From assembly GCA_965221075.1 (NCBI GenBank), contig OZ244865.1, positions 124,001 through 188,000 on the forward strand: 64,000 bases of DNA, in the 5' to 3' direction. Below the pieces are notes generated by a model. The model was not told where the DNA came from and ran no database searches. It saw only the letters and a program-made list of their open reading frames with translations. This stretch comes from UBA2970 sp965221075 (lineage in GTDB: Bacteria > Verrucomicrobiota > Verrucomicrobiia > Limisphaerales > AAA164-E04). The position numbers and the translations under genes are program-made. Shown here piece by piece: positions 27,081 through 37,049 of the stretch. Within the stretch, counting starts at the first letter, position 1, and the number at the start of each line of letters is the position of its first letter.

Positions 27081-29066
27081 CTACCGCCCCGAGAGTCGCT
27101 GGTGGAGGACGGGCTCGGGCACCAGGCCCAGATCGCCCACCTCGGCCTGCCAGGCTTCGAGGGCCGAGCGCATGGCCCGCAGGCGCTCCCGGTGCCCGGG
27201 GAGGCCGGCCAGGTTGACCGTCTCGTGGGGATCGGCCTGCGTGTCGTAGAGCTCCTCCAGCGGCTTTCGGGGGCGGAACCACAGGGACTGGACCGGATCG
27301 AGGCGGCCCTCCCGGTGGAGGCGCCGCAGATCCACCAGGGTGGGCATCCGGTCCATGTACTCCAGGTGCTGGGCGTAGGGACGGTGCGGCTCGTAGTTGC
27401 GGATGTAGCGGTAGCGGGCGTCCCTGGCCGAGCGCATCAGCTCGAGGGCCTCGTCCATGCGGTCGCGGTGGAAGAAGAGGTAGGGCGGGGCCGGCTGCCG
27501 GCCGGAGCCGAACAGGATCCGGCCGTGCATGTGGCCGGGGGGCTCCACCCCCGCCAGCGAGAGGACGGTGGGCGGGAGATCCTGGGTGGAGGCCAGCTCC
27601 CCTTCGACCGAGCCGGCCGCCAGCCGGCCGGGCCATCGGACGATGAGCGGGATTCGGGTCCCCGAATCGTAGATCCACCGCTTGCCCCGGGGCAGCCCCC
27701 GGCCGTGGTCGCTCCAGAAGAACACCACGGTGCTGCCGGCCAGCCCGTCGGCCTCCAGGCGGGCGAGGATCCCGCCGGCCAGGCGATCCATCTCGGAGAT
27801 GTTGTCGTGGTAGCGGGCCCAGTCCCTGCGGGCCTCGGGAGTGTCGGGATGGAAGGGAGGCAGGTGTCCGGAGGCCCGGTCCGGATCGTGGACCTGGGAG
27901 GGATCCAGGAGCGAAACCAGATCGGCGTGCCGCCCGTCCCCGTGGCGGATCTGGCTCTCGTGGGTGATGGTGAGGTTGATCACCGAGAAGAAGGGCTGGC
28001 CCGGCCGGCGCTCCCGCCAGTCCCGGTGGCCGCTTCCCTGGCGGTCCCACACCTGCGACAGGTCCATCGGGGTCTGGTAGTCGGTCTTGGACCGGTTGGT
28101 GCAGAAGTACCCCGCCCGGCGCAGGTAGCGGGGGAAGGCCTCCACCCCCGGTGGCAGGGGGACGCTGGTGCGCATGTGGTGGGCCCCGTAGGCCACCGCG
28201 TGCAGGCCGCTGACGATGCCGGCCCGGTTGACCGCGCAGACCCCCGAAGGGGTGAAGGCGCGGGTGTAGCGGACCCCCTGCGAGGCCAGCCGGTCCAGAT
28301 GGGGGGTGGAGGCGTAGCCGTCCCCGTAGCATCCCAGGTTGGGACTGATGTCCTCGCAGCTGATCCAGAGGATGTTGGGCCGGAGGGCCGCCTGGTCCGC
28401 GGGCCGTGGAGCCGGGATCCCCTCGGGACGGAGGGGGCCCAGGTCGAGGGGCCGGTAGCTGCCTCCCTTGGGGCGGACATGGTTCTCCAGGGCCGTGTCC
28501 TGGCGGACGAGGCGGAGGGCGTTCCTGACCGCACCCCGGATGTGGTAGTCGCCCCTGCCGGTGTTGGCCCGGAGGACTTCCTCGAGGACCGGGAGGGCGG
28601 GGCGGGCCGGCGGGCCGATGCGGCCCAGGAAGTCGGCCGCCGCGCAGGCGACGCTGCGGTGGGGGACCCGCACCCCCTCCAGCAGACCCTCCAGGGAGGG
28701 GCGGCCCGGGCGGATCCGGCTCAGCGCGTAGTCGATGGCCATGCGCACGGCCTGCGAGGCTCCGGAGCGGGCCTCCTCCAGGGCCGGAAGGGCGGAGCGG
28801 GCCTCCTCTCCCAGGTTCCCCAGGTGGTCGGCGGCCCAGTAGCGGGCGGCCGGATCCTCGTCCCCGAGCAGGAGGACCAGGCGGGGCAGGGCGGCGGCGC
28901 CGAAGGATCCCAGGGTCTTGACCGCGAGCAGGCGGACGGTGGCGTCCTCCGCCTCCAGGTCGGCCAGCCAGCCGTCCAGGGCGCGTCCGGCCACCCGGGG
29001 GGCCTCTGCCTGGAGGGGGTGGGCCGCCAGGAACGGCAGCAGGGACAGGAGCAGGGCGTGCTTCAT
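27081..29066 (-). CDS. secreted HEAT-repeat/sulfatase fusion protein
   Basis: 661 aa. Signal peptide (1-20), HEAT-like helical repeats (about 30-195: LAVKTLGSFGAAALPRLVLLL, AADHLGNLGEEARSALPAL), then a sulfatase/alkaline-phosphatase-fold domain (about 229-655). Metal-site residues look intact: NILWISCEDISP (E238-D239) and FFWSDHGRGLPRGKRWIYDSGTRIPL. The formylglycine motif is atypical: C277-A-V-N-R281 instead of C-x-P-S/T-R. It may hydrolyse sulfate esters of polysaccharides outside the cytoplasm, but cysteine maturation is uncertain. It is last in a four-gene ATGA-overlapped operon with ebo-like genes. The start ATG at 29066 overlaps the eboE stop. Confidence 0.85.
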   Translation of the reverse strand: MKHALLLSLLPFLAAHPLQAEAPRVAGRALDGWLADLEAEDATVRLLAVKTLGSFGAAALPRLVLLLGDEDPAARYWAADHLGNLGEEARSALPALEEARSGASQAVRMAIDYALSRIRPGRPSLEGLLEGVRVPHRSVACAAADFLGRIGPPARPALPVLEEVLRANTGRGDYHIRGAVRNALRLVRQDTALENHVRPKGGSYRPLDLGPLRPEGIPAPRPADQAALRPNILWISCEDISPNLGCYGDGYASTPHLDRLASQGVRYTRAFTPSGVCAVNRAGIVSGLHAVAYGAHHMRTSVPLPPGVEAFPRYLRRAGYFCTNRSKTDYQTPMDLSQVWDRQGSGHRDWRERRPGQPFFSVINLTITHESQIRHGDGRHADLVSLLDPSQVHDPDRASGHLPPFHPDTPEARRDWARYHDNISEMDRLAGGILARLEADGLAGSTVVFFWSDHGRGLPRGKRWIYDSGTRIPLIVRWPGRLAAGSVEGELASTQDLPPTVLSLAGVEPPGHMHGRILFGSGRQPAPPYLFFHRDRMDEALELMRSARDARYRYIRNYEPHRPYAQHLEYMDRMPTLVDLRRLHREGRLDPVQSLWFRPRKPLEELYDTQADPHETVNLAGLPGHRERLRAMRSALEAWQAEVGDLGLVPEPVLHQRLSGR

Positions 29067-30250
29067 GGCGGCGAGGAGGCGGAGCCGGGCGGGTCGCAGA
29101 AGCCGCGCTCGGCCAGCCGGTCGAGGGTCCACCGGTACTCGGCGACCAGCTGGTCGGCCACGCTGCGCTGCTTGAGCTCGGCGGGAAGCGCCTCCCAGGT
29201 GTAGGTCTCCATCTCCAGGTGGGAGCAGAGGCCCGGATGATCCCTGAGGAAGTCCAGGGCTCCGGCGATGTGGTCCGAGGTGCTGGAGAACTCCCGGGAG
29301 GGCTCGGCGTGGAGGGGGATGTGGAAGTGGACGCGCCACTCCGAGCCCGGCGCTCCGCCCTCGCCCAGGGCCTGGGGCAGATCGTCGTGGCGGACGATCC
29401 GCCCGTCCCGCCTGCGCTCCACCACCTGGTGCAGCCAGACGTCGTCGGCCCACCCGGCCAGCCGGTCGCGCGCCTCCGGGCCGGCCTTTGCCCCGAGGGC
29501 CGAGCTGAGGTGGATCTTGGAGATCCGGATCCGGTGCTGGCGGAGGCGTCCTAGGGCCTCTCCCGCGTTCTCGTACTGCACCGCCAGGTGGCAGCAGTCG
29601 TAGTTGACCCCCAGGTGGTCCTCCAGGCGCAGGTCCCCGGGACGCTCCCGCCGCATGCGCTCGAAGAAGCGCGCCGTCTGATCGCTGGTCTCCAGCCAGC
29701 AGCAGGGCTCCGGCTCCAGCCCCAGGTGCAGGATCCGGCCGCTGCGGCGGCGCGCCCGCTCGATGTGGTCGACGCACTTCCAGAGGTTGCGCTGGGCCGC
29801 CTGGACCCTGCGTCCGTCCTCGAGGTCGCGGCGCCAGCCCACCGGGACGGTGCTCACGCTGCCCTCCTCCCCCTCCGGAAGGATCTCGGCGAGCAGATCG
29901 AAGAGCAGGCAGGTGTAGTCGAGGCGCTCGGGCGTGGTCCAGTCGGGCCGGTAGACCCGCTCCTTGACCCGGGTCCCGTGGAAGCGGCCGTAGGGGAAGC
30001 CGTTGAGGGAGACCACGTAGCAGCCCTCCCGGTCGAGCCACCGGCGGAAGGCGGCCGTCGCCGGGGGATCCGAGAGCTGCCTGGCGGCGTCCGCCCCCAG
30101 CCTCAGGCCGATGGCGTAGGGCCGTCCGGGGGCCACCCGGCGGCGCACCTGCAGGGTGTCGCGCTTGAGCGAGGCGAAGACCTCCTCCCAGCTCTCGCCG
30201 CGGTGGATGTTGGTGCAGTAGGCGAGGTGGAGCCCGTGCCGGAGCTTCAT
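29063..30250 (-). CDS. eboE: EboE-like metabolite-traffic protein (xylose-isomerase-like TIM barrel)
   Basis: 395 aa. The N-terminus MKLRHGLHLAYCTNIHRGESWEEVF is the recognisable EboE start, followed by LRLGADAARQL, NGFPYGRFHG, HLGLEPEPCCWLE (TIM-barrel acidic residue), GVNYDCCHLAVQYE and HFHIPLHAE. These carry the His/Asp/Glu residues of AP-endonuclease-2-type barrels. Ebo clusters are known from cyanobacteria (scytonemin) and from Pseudomonas and Bacteroidetes relatives, where they are thought to move precursors to the periplasm. Here only EboB and EboE homologues are adjacent. ATGA overlaps at both ends indicate tight translational coupling. Substrate unknown. Confidence 0.82.
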   Translation of the reverse strand: MKLRHGLHLAYCTNIHRGESWEEVFASLKRDTLQVRRRVAPGRPYAIGLRLGADAARQLSDPPATAAFRRWLDREGCYVVSLNGFPYGRFHGTRVKERVYRPDWTTPERLDYTCLLFDLLAEILPEGEEGSVSTVPVGWRRDLEDGRRVQAAQRNLWKCVDHIERARRRSGRILHLGLEPEPCCWLETSDQTARFFERMRRERPGDLRLEDHLGVNYDCCHLAVQYENAGEALGRLRQHRIRISKIHLSSALGAKAGPEARDRLAGWADDVWLHQVVERRRDGRIVRHDDLPQALGEGGAPGSEWRVHFHIPLHAEPSREFSSTSDHIAGALDFLRDHPGLCSHLEMETYTWEALPAELKQRSVADQLVAEYRWTLDRLAERGFCDPPGSASSPP

Positions 30251-31053
30251 TCCGGGACCCGGAAGGCGGGAGACTGCGAGAGGAACTCCACGGGATTGCT
30301 CCAGGCCACCTTGCGGATCCAGTCGTCGGAGTGGCCCCTGCGCCGCATCGCCTGCATGGTGGCGGGCACGGCCAGGGGGACGCTGGCCCCCCAGTCGCAG
30401 GCGCTGTTCATCCAGATGCGGTCCCTGCCGTAGATCTCCAGCATGTCGATGGCCCGCTCGGGGCTGCACTTGGACTCGGGATAGAGGGTCATCCCCGCCC
30501 AGAACCCGGCATCGAGCACCATGCCGATGGTGTGCTCCTCGACATGGTCGACGATGCACCGCCCGGGACTGACGCGGGGCTCGCTGCGCAGGGCGTCCAG
30601 GATCAGCCGGGTCCCCTTCAGCTTGTCCTCCAGGTGCGGGGTGTGGACCAGGATCATGGCGTCGTGACTGGCCGCCAGATCGATGTGCCATTCCAGGACC
30701 TTCAGCTCGTTGCGGCTGTTCTTGTTGAGCCCGATCTCGCCGATCCCCAGCACGTTGGGACTGCCGAGGAAGCCGGGGATCAGGGAGAGCACCTCCCGGG
30801 CCAGGCCCAGATCCTCGGCCTCCTTGGGGTTCAGGCACAGCCAGGAGTAGTGGGCCATCCCGTACTTGGCCGCCCGCCGGGGCTCGTGCTCGGTCAGCTG
30901 ACGGAAGTAGTCCCGGAAGCCCTCGGCGCTTCCCCGGTCGAAGCCCGCCCAGAAGGCCGGCTCGCAGACCGCCCGGCACCCCGCCATGGCCATCGACTGG
31001 TAGTCGTCGGTGGTGCGGCTGACCATGTGCCCGTGGGGCTCGATGTACCTCAT
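30247..31053 (-). CDS. eboB: EboB-like TatD-family metal-dependent hydrolase
   Basis: 268-aa amidohydrolase-fold protein. MRYIEPHGHMVSRTTDDYQ at the start carries the first metal-binding H-x-H (EPHGHM); further ligands are GIGEIGLNKNS (Glu), LVHTPHLEDK (His), IVDHVEEHT (His) and the late Asp in NSACDWG. This TatD-like group occurs in ebo gene clusters. It overlaps eboE (30250) and the upstream small gene (31053) by ATGA. The preceding in-frame sequence is not used because the ATG at 31053 begins the conserved region. A cytoplasmic location is likely, since no signal peptide is present. Confidence 0.83.
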   Translation of the reverse strand: MRYIEPHGHMVSRTTDDYQSMAMAGCRAVCEPAFWAGFDRGSAEGFRDYFRQLTEHEPRRAAKYGMAHYSWLCLNPKEAEDLGLAREVLSLIPGFLGSPNVLGIGEIGLNKNSRNELKVLEWHIDLAASHDAMILVHTPHLEDKLKGTRLILDALRSEPRVSPGRCIVDHVEEHTIGMVLDAGFWAGMTLYPESKCSPERAIDMLEIYGRDRIWMNSACDWGASVPLAVPATMQAMRRRGHSDDWIRKVAWSNPVEFLSQSPAFRVPE

Positions 31054-31316
31054 GGAGGGGGAGGCCAGGCGCCGCAGGCGGGCGAGGGGGGCGCGGGATC
31101 CACCGGCTCCCGGGTCGGATCGGAGAAGATCCTGAGGACCTCCCCGGCCCGGTCCGGCTCCCTCCGGGAAAGCGTCCCGAGCGCCTGGCGGAAGGCCTCG
31201 AGGCGGAAGTCCTCCTCGCCCTGGGCGCGATCCAGCCGGTCCAGGAAGGCGGCCAGATCCACCAGCTTGTGACGGGCGTCGAGGAAGTACAGATCCAGCA
31301 GCCTTCTCCGCGTCAT
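31050..31316 (-). CDS. small conserved-looking protein, first gene of the ebo-like operon
   Basis: 88 aa, not recognised as a named family. The N-terminal 65 residues are charged and helical (LLDLYFLDARHKLVDLAAFLDRLDRAQG, then EDFRLEAFRQAL), and the C-terminus is Pro-rich (DPAPPSPACGAWPPPP). No membrane segment or signal peptide. The ATG at 31316 was chosen; an upstream ATG at 31427 would add 37 Arg/Gly-rich residues. Its stop overlaps the eboB start by ATGA, so it is very probably a real gene made in stoichiometry with EboB. It is far shorter than EboA proteins, so it is not called eboA. Confidence 0.65.
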   Translation of the reverse strand: MTRRRLLDLYFLDARHKLVDLAAFLDRLDRAQGEEDFRLEAFRQALGTLSRREPDRAGEVLRIFSDPTREPVDPAPPSPACGAWPPPP

Positions 31317-31479
31317 CAGGGGCCGGCCATGGTAGGAAGCGGGGGAAACGGGATTCAAGCGTGTTCTGCGCCGCCTCCCAGAGCGCCGCCCCCCCAGAGG
31401 CGCGGCGTAACCCGGAGAGCCCGCCATCCGTCTTGATTCTGGACGGGATTGCCCTACTCATTGGCGCATCCGCACCGCC

Positions 31480-33198
31480 TTGATCCGCGAAACGCCCAGA
31501 CGCACGATCCTTCCAGCCCTGGCGTCCCTGGCCCTGCTCCTCTCCTCCTGCAGCCCGGGGCGCCACCAGGAGCGCGCCGACCTCGAGGCCTACCGGATCC
31601 TGGAGGACTACGGGGTGGAGGAGCTGGGCGCCGAGGGCCCGTTCACCATCGACACCCCGCGCTCCGGGCGCGATCCCGGATCCATCGGGGCCGGGGAGAT
31701 CGTCGCCGAGCGCCAGTCGGCCGGCAGCCTGGACCTGGATCTGGAGGGGGCCCTCGACCTGGCCGTGCGCAGCAGCCGGGAGTACCAGAGCCAGAAGGAG
31801 AGCCTCTACCTGGCCGCCCTCTCCCTGAGCGGGGAACGCTACCGCTGGCGCCCCTGGTGGCGGTCGGCCACCGCCACCGCCAGCCGCTCCCGCGACGCCG
31901 GGGGCGTGCAGTCGGGACGGGCCGGCGGGCGCCTTTCGGTGGGACAGCTGCTGATGTCGGGCGCCAGCCTCGGCGCCACCCTGGCCACCGACCTGGCCCG
32001 CTTCTACACCGGGGATCCCAGGCGCACCGCCACCAGCGTGCTCTCGGCCGACATCGTCCAGCCCCTGCTGCGCGGAGCGGGCCGGAAGGTGGCCCAGGAG
32101 CAGCTCAAGCAGAGCGAGCGGAACGTGATCTACGCGATCCGGGACTTCAGCCACTTCCAGCGGCGGTTCTCGGTCCAGGTGGTCTCCGACTACTTCGGAC
32201 TGCTCCAGCAGCAGGACACGGTGCGCAACCGCTTCAAGGACTACCAGAGCCGGACCAACACCACCTCCCGCCTGGAGTCGAGGGCGCAGGCCGGCCTGGA
32301 GACCATCGTGGGCGTGGGCCAGGCCAGGCAGGCCGAGCTCTCGGCCCGCAACAGCTACCTGAACACCGTGAGCTCCTACTTCATCCGCCTCAACGAGTTC
32401 AAGCTCAGGCTGGGCATCCCCCTCTCCCACGATCTGAGGCTCGACGCCGGGGATCTGGAGGCCCTGGACCAGCGGGGGCTGATCCCGGTCCCCGTCTCCC
32501 TGGAGGAGGGCTTCCGCATCTCGATCGCCAGAAACCTGGAGGTGCTCAACGCCATCGACCGCTACGAGGACAGCCGCCGCCAGGTGGATATCGCCGCCGA
32601 CCGCCTCCGGCCCGGCCTCGACCTCTGGGCCGACGCCTCGCTGTCCAGCGAGGGCCCCACCGACTACGCCGACTTCGATCCCTCCCGGATCCGGTACTCG
32701 GCCGGGATCGACCTCGACCTGCCCGTCGGCCGCGTGGAGGAGCGCAACCAGTACCGCGCCACCCTGATCCGCTTCGAGGCGGCCATCCGCACCCTGTCCC
32801 AGGTCCTGGACAGCCGCCGCAACGACGTCGAGAACGGCATCGAGGCGATGAAGACCTTCGCCGAGAACCACCGCATCCAGGGCCTGGCCGTGGATCTGGC
32901 CGAGGAGCGGGTGGAGAGCGCCGACCTCAACTACCAGGCGGGGCGGGCCACGGTGCGGGACCTGGTGGAGGCCCAGGACGAGCTGCTCGCCGCCCGCAAC
33001 GCCTATTCGGCCGCCCTTGTGGACTACCTGGTGGCCCGGCTATACTTCCTCCTCGACCTGGGCGTCCTGGACACCCAGGAGGAGGGCTACTGGCTGAGCG
33101 GGAGGGCCTCCGCCCTGGAGCTGGGCGACGCCCCGGCCCGGGACCCCGGCGGCGAGCCGATCGTCCCTCCCGACCAGCTCTTCGGACCGATGCAATGA
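31480..33198 (+). CDS. TolC-family outer-membrane efflux lipoprotein
   Basis: 572-aa outer-membrane channel component. Lipoprotein signal with lipobox LSSC at C24; the mature part has the two OEP repeats of TolC-like proteins with long helices (for example REYQSQKESLYLAALSLSGERY, and AEERVESADLNYQAGRATVRDLVEAQDELLAARNAYSAALVDYLVARLYFLLDLG). The likely start is TTG at 31480. A TTGATT hexamer at 31433-31438 could be a -35, but no good -10 is seen. The stop overlaps the adaptor ATG (ATGATGA arrangement at 33195-33198). It is the first gene of a complete tripartite export operon. Confidence 0.87.
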   Translation: MIRETPRRTILPALASLALLLSSCSPGRHQERADLEAYRILEDYGVEELGAEGPFTIDTPRSGRDPGSIGAGEIVAERQSAGSLDLDLEGALDLAVRSSREYQSQKESLYLAALSLSGERYRWRPWWRSATATASRSRDAGGVQSGRAGGRLSVGQLLMSGASLGATLATDLARFYTGDPRRTATSVLSADIVQPLLRGAGRKVAQEQLKQSERNVIYAIRDFSHFQRRFSVQVVSDYFGLLQQQDTVRNRFKDYQSRTNTTSRLESRAQAGLETIVGVGQARQAELSARNSYLNTVSSYFIRLNEFKLRLGIPLSHDLRLDAGDLEALDQRGLIPVPVSLEEGFRISIARNLEVLNAIDRYEDSRRQVDIAADRLRPGLDLWADASLSSEGPTDYADFDPSRIRYSAGIDLDLPVGRVEERNQYRATLIRFEAAIRTLSQVLDSRRNDVENGIEAMKTFAENHRIQGLAVDLAEERVESADLNYQAGRATVRDLVEAQDELLAARNAYSAALVDYLVARLYFLLDLGVLDTQEEGYWLSGRASALELGDAPARDPGGEPIVPPDQLFGPMQ

Positions 33199-34930
33199 TG
33201 AAGCTCCTCGACACCCTCGGACGGACGGCGCGGAAGCGCCCCGTGCTCTCCGGCCTGCTGGCCGCGGTCCCGATCGTCGTGGCGGGGGTCCTGCTCCGGA
33301 GCGGGGCCGAGGCCTCGGCGGCCAGGTACCACACGGTGGAACGCGGCAACTTCCTGGTCTCGATCGTCGAGGGAGGCAACCTGGAGGCGGTCAACGAGGT
33401 GGTGGTGCGCAACGAGGTCGAAGGCTCGGCGCGCATCGTCTACCTGATCCCCGAGGGCACCCAGGTCAGGAAGGGGGACCTGCTGGTGGAGCTCGACTCG
33501 GCCGAGGCCGAGGAGAAGCTGAACCAGCAGGAGATCGCCTACGAGAAGGCCAAGGCCGCCTTCGTCCAGGCCGAGAACGACCTGGAGATCCAGAAGAGCG
33601 TGGTCCAGAGCGAGATCGACGCGGCGCAGCTCAGGCTCGACTTCGCCATCATCGAGCAGCAGAAGTTCAAGGAGGGGGCCCGCAGGCAGCAGATCCGGGA
33701 GGCGGAGATCTCCATCCAGAGCACCGAGGAGAGCCTGCTCCTGGCCAAGGAGGAGCTGGACTGGTCGCGCCGGCTCTTCGATCAGGGCTTCGAGACCAAG
33801 AGCGTGGTCGACAAGGGGGAGCTGGGGGTCCTCAAGCAGGAGCTGGAGCTGGAGAAGGCGCGCACCAACCTCTGGATGCTGGTCTCCTTCGACATCCCCA
33901 AGCAGGAGAAGCAGTTCGTGTCGGACGTGGAGGAGGCGCGCAAGGAGCTGGAGCGGGTCCGGAAGCAGGGCGAGAGCAGGCTGACCCAGTACGAGACCGA
34001 CCTGACCACCGAGAAGAACACCCTGGAGCTCAACCTCCAGAAGCTGGAGAACGACCGGGAGCAGCTGACCAACACCAGGATCCACGCCCCCCAGGACGGA
34101 TTCGTGGTCTACGCCATCTCCAGCAGCCGCTTCAGCAGCGAGACCCTGGTGGAGGAGGGAGCCACGGTCCGCAACCGGCAGAACCTGATCAAGCTTCCCG
34201 ACACCTCGCGGATGAAGGTCGAGGTGAAGATCCACGAGTCCCACATCGGCAAGGTCTCCAAGGGGCTGGTGGCCTACGTGGTCCTCGACTCCGACCCCGA
34301 CTCCCGCTACCGGGGCATCGTCACCCGGGTGGCCACCCTGCCCGACACCCAGAGCCGGTGGGCCAACCCCAACCTCAAGGTCTACTCCACCGAGGTGGAG
34401 ATCACCGATCCCCTGCCCGACCTGAAGCCGGGGGTCTCGGCCAACGTGGAGGTGGTGATCACCAACATCGCCGACACCATCAAGGTCCCCATCCAGTCGG
34501 TCACCTCGGTCGGCGGGCGGCAGGTCTGCTTCCTGCCGGGCGACCCTCCCCGCCCGGTCCCGGTGGAGGTGGGGCTGTTCAACTCGCGCCAAATCCAGAT
34601 CACCGCCGGGCTGGAGGAGGGGGACCTGATCCTGCTCTCCCCCCCTCTGGACTCCGAGGTGTTGGATCTGGAAGGGGAGATCCTGGAGGAGAGCCAGGTG
34701 ACCGCGGCGGACCTGGAGCCGGACCCCGGGGCCAGGAAGAGGCTGGAGTCCGGAGCCGAGCCGGAGCCGCCCGGAAGGAACGCCCGCGAGGAGTTCATCA
34801 AGCGCTTCGACGCCGACGGGGACGGCGAACTGAGCGAGTCCGAGATGAAGGCGGCGAGAGAGGCGGCGGGGAACGCCTCCGGAGGCGGGGGCCGGCCCCG
34901 GGGAGGCGGAGCCGGCAGGCCCGGAACTCA

Positions 34931-34934
<4 letters not shown>
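33195..34934 (+). CDS. MacA/HlyD-type periplasmic adaptor with C-terminal EF-hand
   Basis: 579 aa. An N-terminal membrane anchor (about 17-35) is followed by the first half of a biotinyl-lipoyl-like domain (LEAVNEVVVRNEVEGSARIVYLIPEGTQVRKGDLLVELD), and a very long coiled-coil hairpin (about 115-300). Then come the second half (TRIHAPQDGFVVYA) and beta-barrel and proximal domains. It links the MacB-like transporter to the TolC-like channel. Unusual: after residue 500 comes a charged tail with a canonical EF-hand calcium loop DADGDGELSESE (539-550), then a Gly/Arg-rich end. ATG at 33195 or 33198 are both possible. Its stop overlaps the ATPase start (ATGA). Confidence 0.87.
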
Positions 34935-35700
<766 letters not shown>

Positions 35701-35704
<4 letters not shown>

Positions 35705-37032
35705 CGGGGGGATCCCGGCCCTCCAGGGGCCTGCCGCGGGCCGGGCGCTACCTGAGCATCGTCCGCCTGGGGGTCAAGAGCCTGATGCTGCACAAGCTGC
35801 GCAGCGGGCTCACCATGCTGGGCATCATCTTCGGGGTCTGCTCGGTGATCGTGATGCTGGCCATCGGCGAGGGGGCCTCCTACGAGGCGCAGGAGGCGAT
35901 CAAGAAGCTGGGCAGCAACAACATCATCCTGCGCAGCCTGAAGCCTCCCGAGGAGGCCCCCGACGCCGGAGGGGGCTCGCGGCGCTCCTTCGAGCTGGTC
36001 TACGGCCTGACCTACGCCGACGGGGCCCGCATCCAGGAGACCATCCCGGGAGTGCGCCGCGTGCTCCCGGTCCGCGTCGTGCGGGAGAACGTCCGCTTCG
36101 GCGAGTTCGTGGAGCCCTGCCAGGTCGTCGGCACCACCCCGCTCTACCCGCGCATAACCGGGGCCGAGGTGGCCCGAGGACGCTTCATCAGCCACACCGA
36201 CCAGAAGCACCAGCAGAACGTCTGCACCCTGACCGTGGGGCTGGCCCGCCGCCTCTTCCCCTACCAGGATCCCCTGACCCAGTCGGTCAAGGTGGCCGGG
36301 GTCTACTACCAGGTGGTGGGGCTGGTGCGCGAGACCGGCGCCGGGGACCAGCGCCCCCAGAAGGGGGAGATGGAGGGCGAGCCCCTCGACAACAACGTCT
36401 ACATCCCCCTCTCCACCCACCGCTCGCGCATGGGGGAGCTGATCCTCAAGCGCCTCTCCAGCGGCTTCGGGATGGAGGCCGAGCGGGTGGAGCTGCACGA
36501 GATCGTGGTCCAGATGGAGGATCTGGAGTCGGTGGAGGTGGTCGATCCCCAGATCCGCTCCCTGCTGGACCGCTTCCACGACCAGGACGACTACGAGATC
36601 ATCGTTCCCCTGCAGCTCCTGCGGCAGGCCGAGCGCACCAAGCGCATCTTCAACATCGTCCTGGGCTCCATCGCCGCCATCTCGCTGCTGGTGGGCGGCA
36701 TCGGGATCATGAACATCATGCTGGCCACGGTGACCGAGCGGACCCGGGAGATCGGGATCCGCCGCGCCCTGGGGGCCCGCAAGCGGGACATCACCACCCA
36801 GTTCCTGGTGGAGACGGTGGCCCTCTCGGCGGGGGGCGGGCTGATCGGGGTTCTGGTGGGCGTGAGCGCCCCGTTCCTGGTCTCGAGCCTGGCCGACATG
36901 GAGGTCATCGTGACCCTCTGGTCGGTGGTCCTGGCCTTCGGCATCTCGGGGGCCGTCGGCGTGGCCTTCGGGCTCTATCCGGCCTCGGCGGCCGCCGAGC
37001 TGGATCCGATCGAGGCCCTGCGGCACGAGTAG
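35701..37032 (+). CDS. MacB-type ABC transporter permease
   Basis: 443-aa inner-membrane protein. Four membrane segments in the MacB arrangement: one near the N-terminus (SGLTMLGIIFGVCSVIVMLAIGEGA), a large periplasmic MacB_PCD domain (about 55-315), and three at the C-terminus including the FtsX signature region LLVGGIGIMNIMLATVTERTREIGIRRALGARKRDI. With the ATPase, adaptor and TolC-like lipoprotein it forms a mechanotransmission-type exporter of unknown cargo (peptides, lipids, macrolide-like molecules or lipoproteins are typical). It ends 18 bp from the convergent SGNH gene. Confidence 0.93.
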
Positions 37033-37049
37033 CGCCCCCCCGGGCTCCG

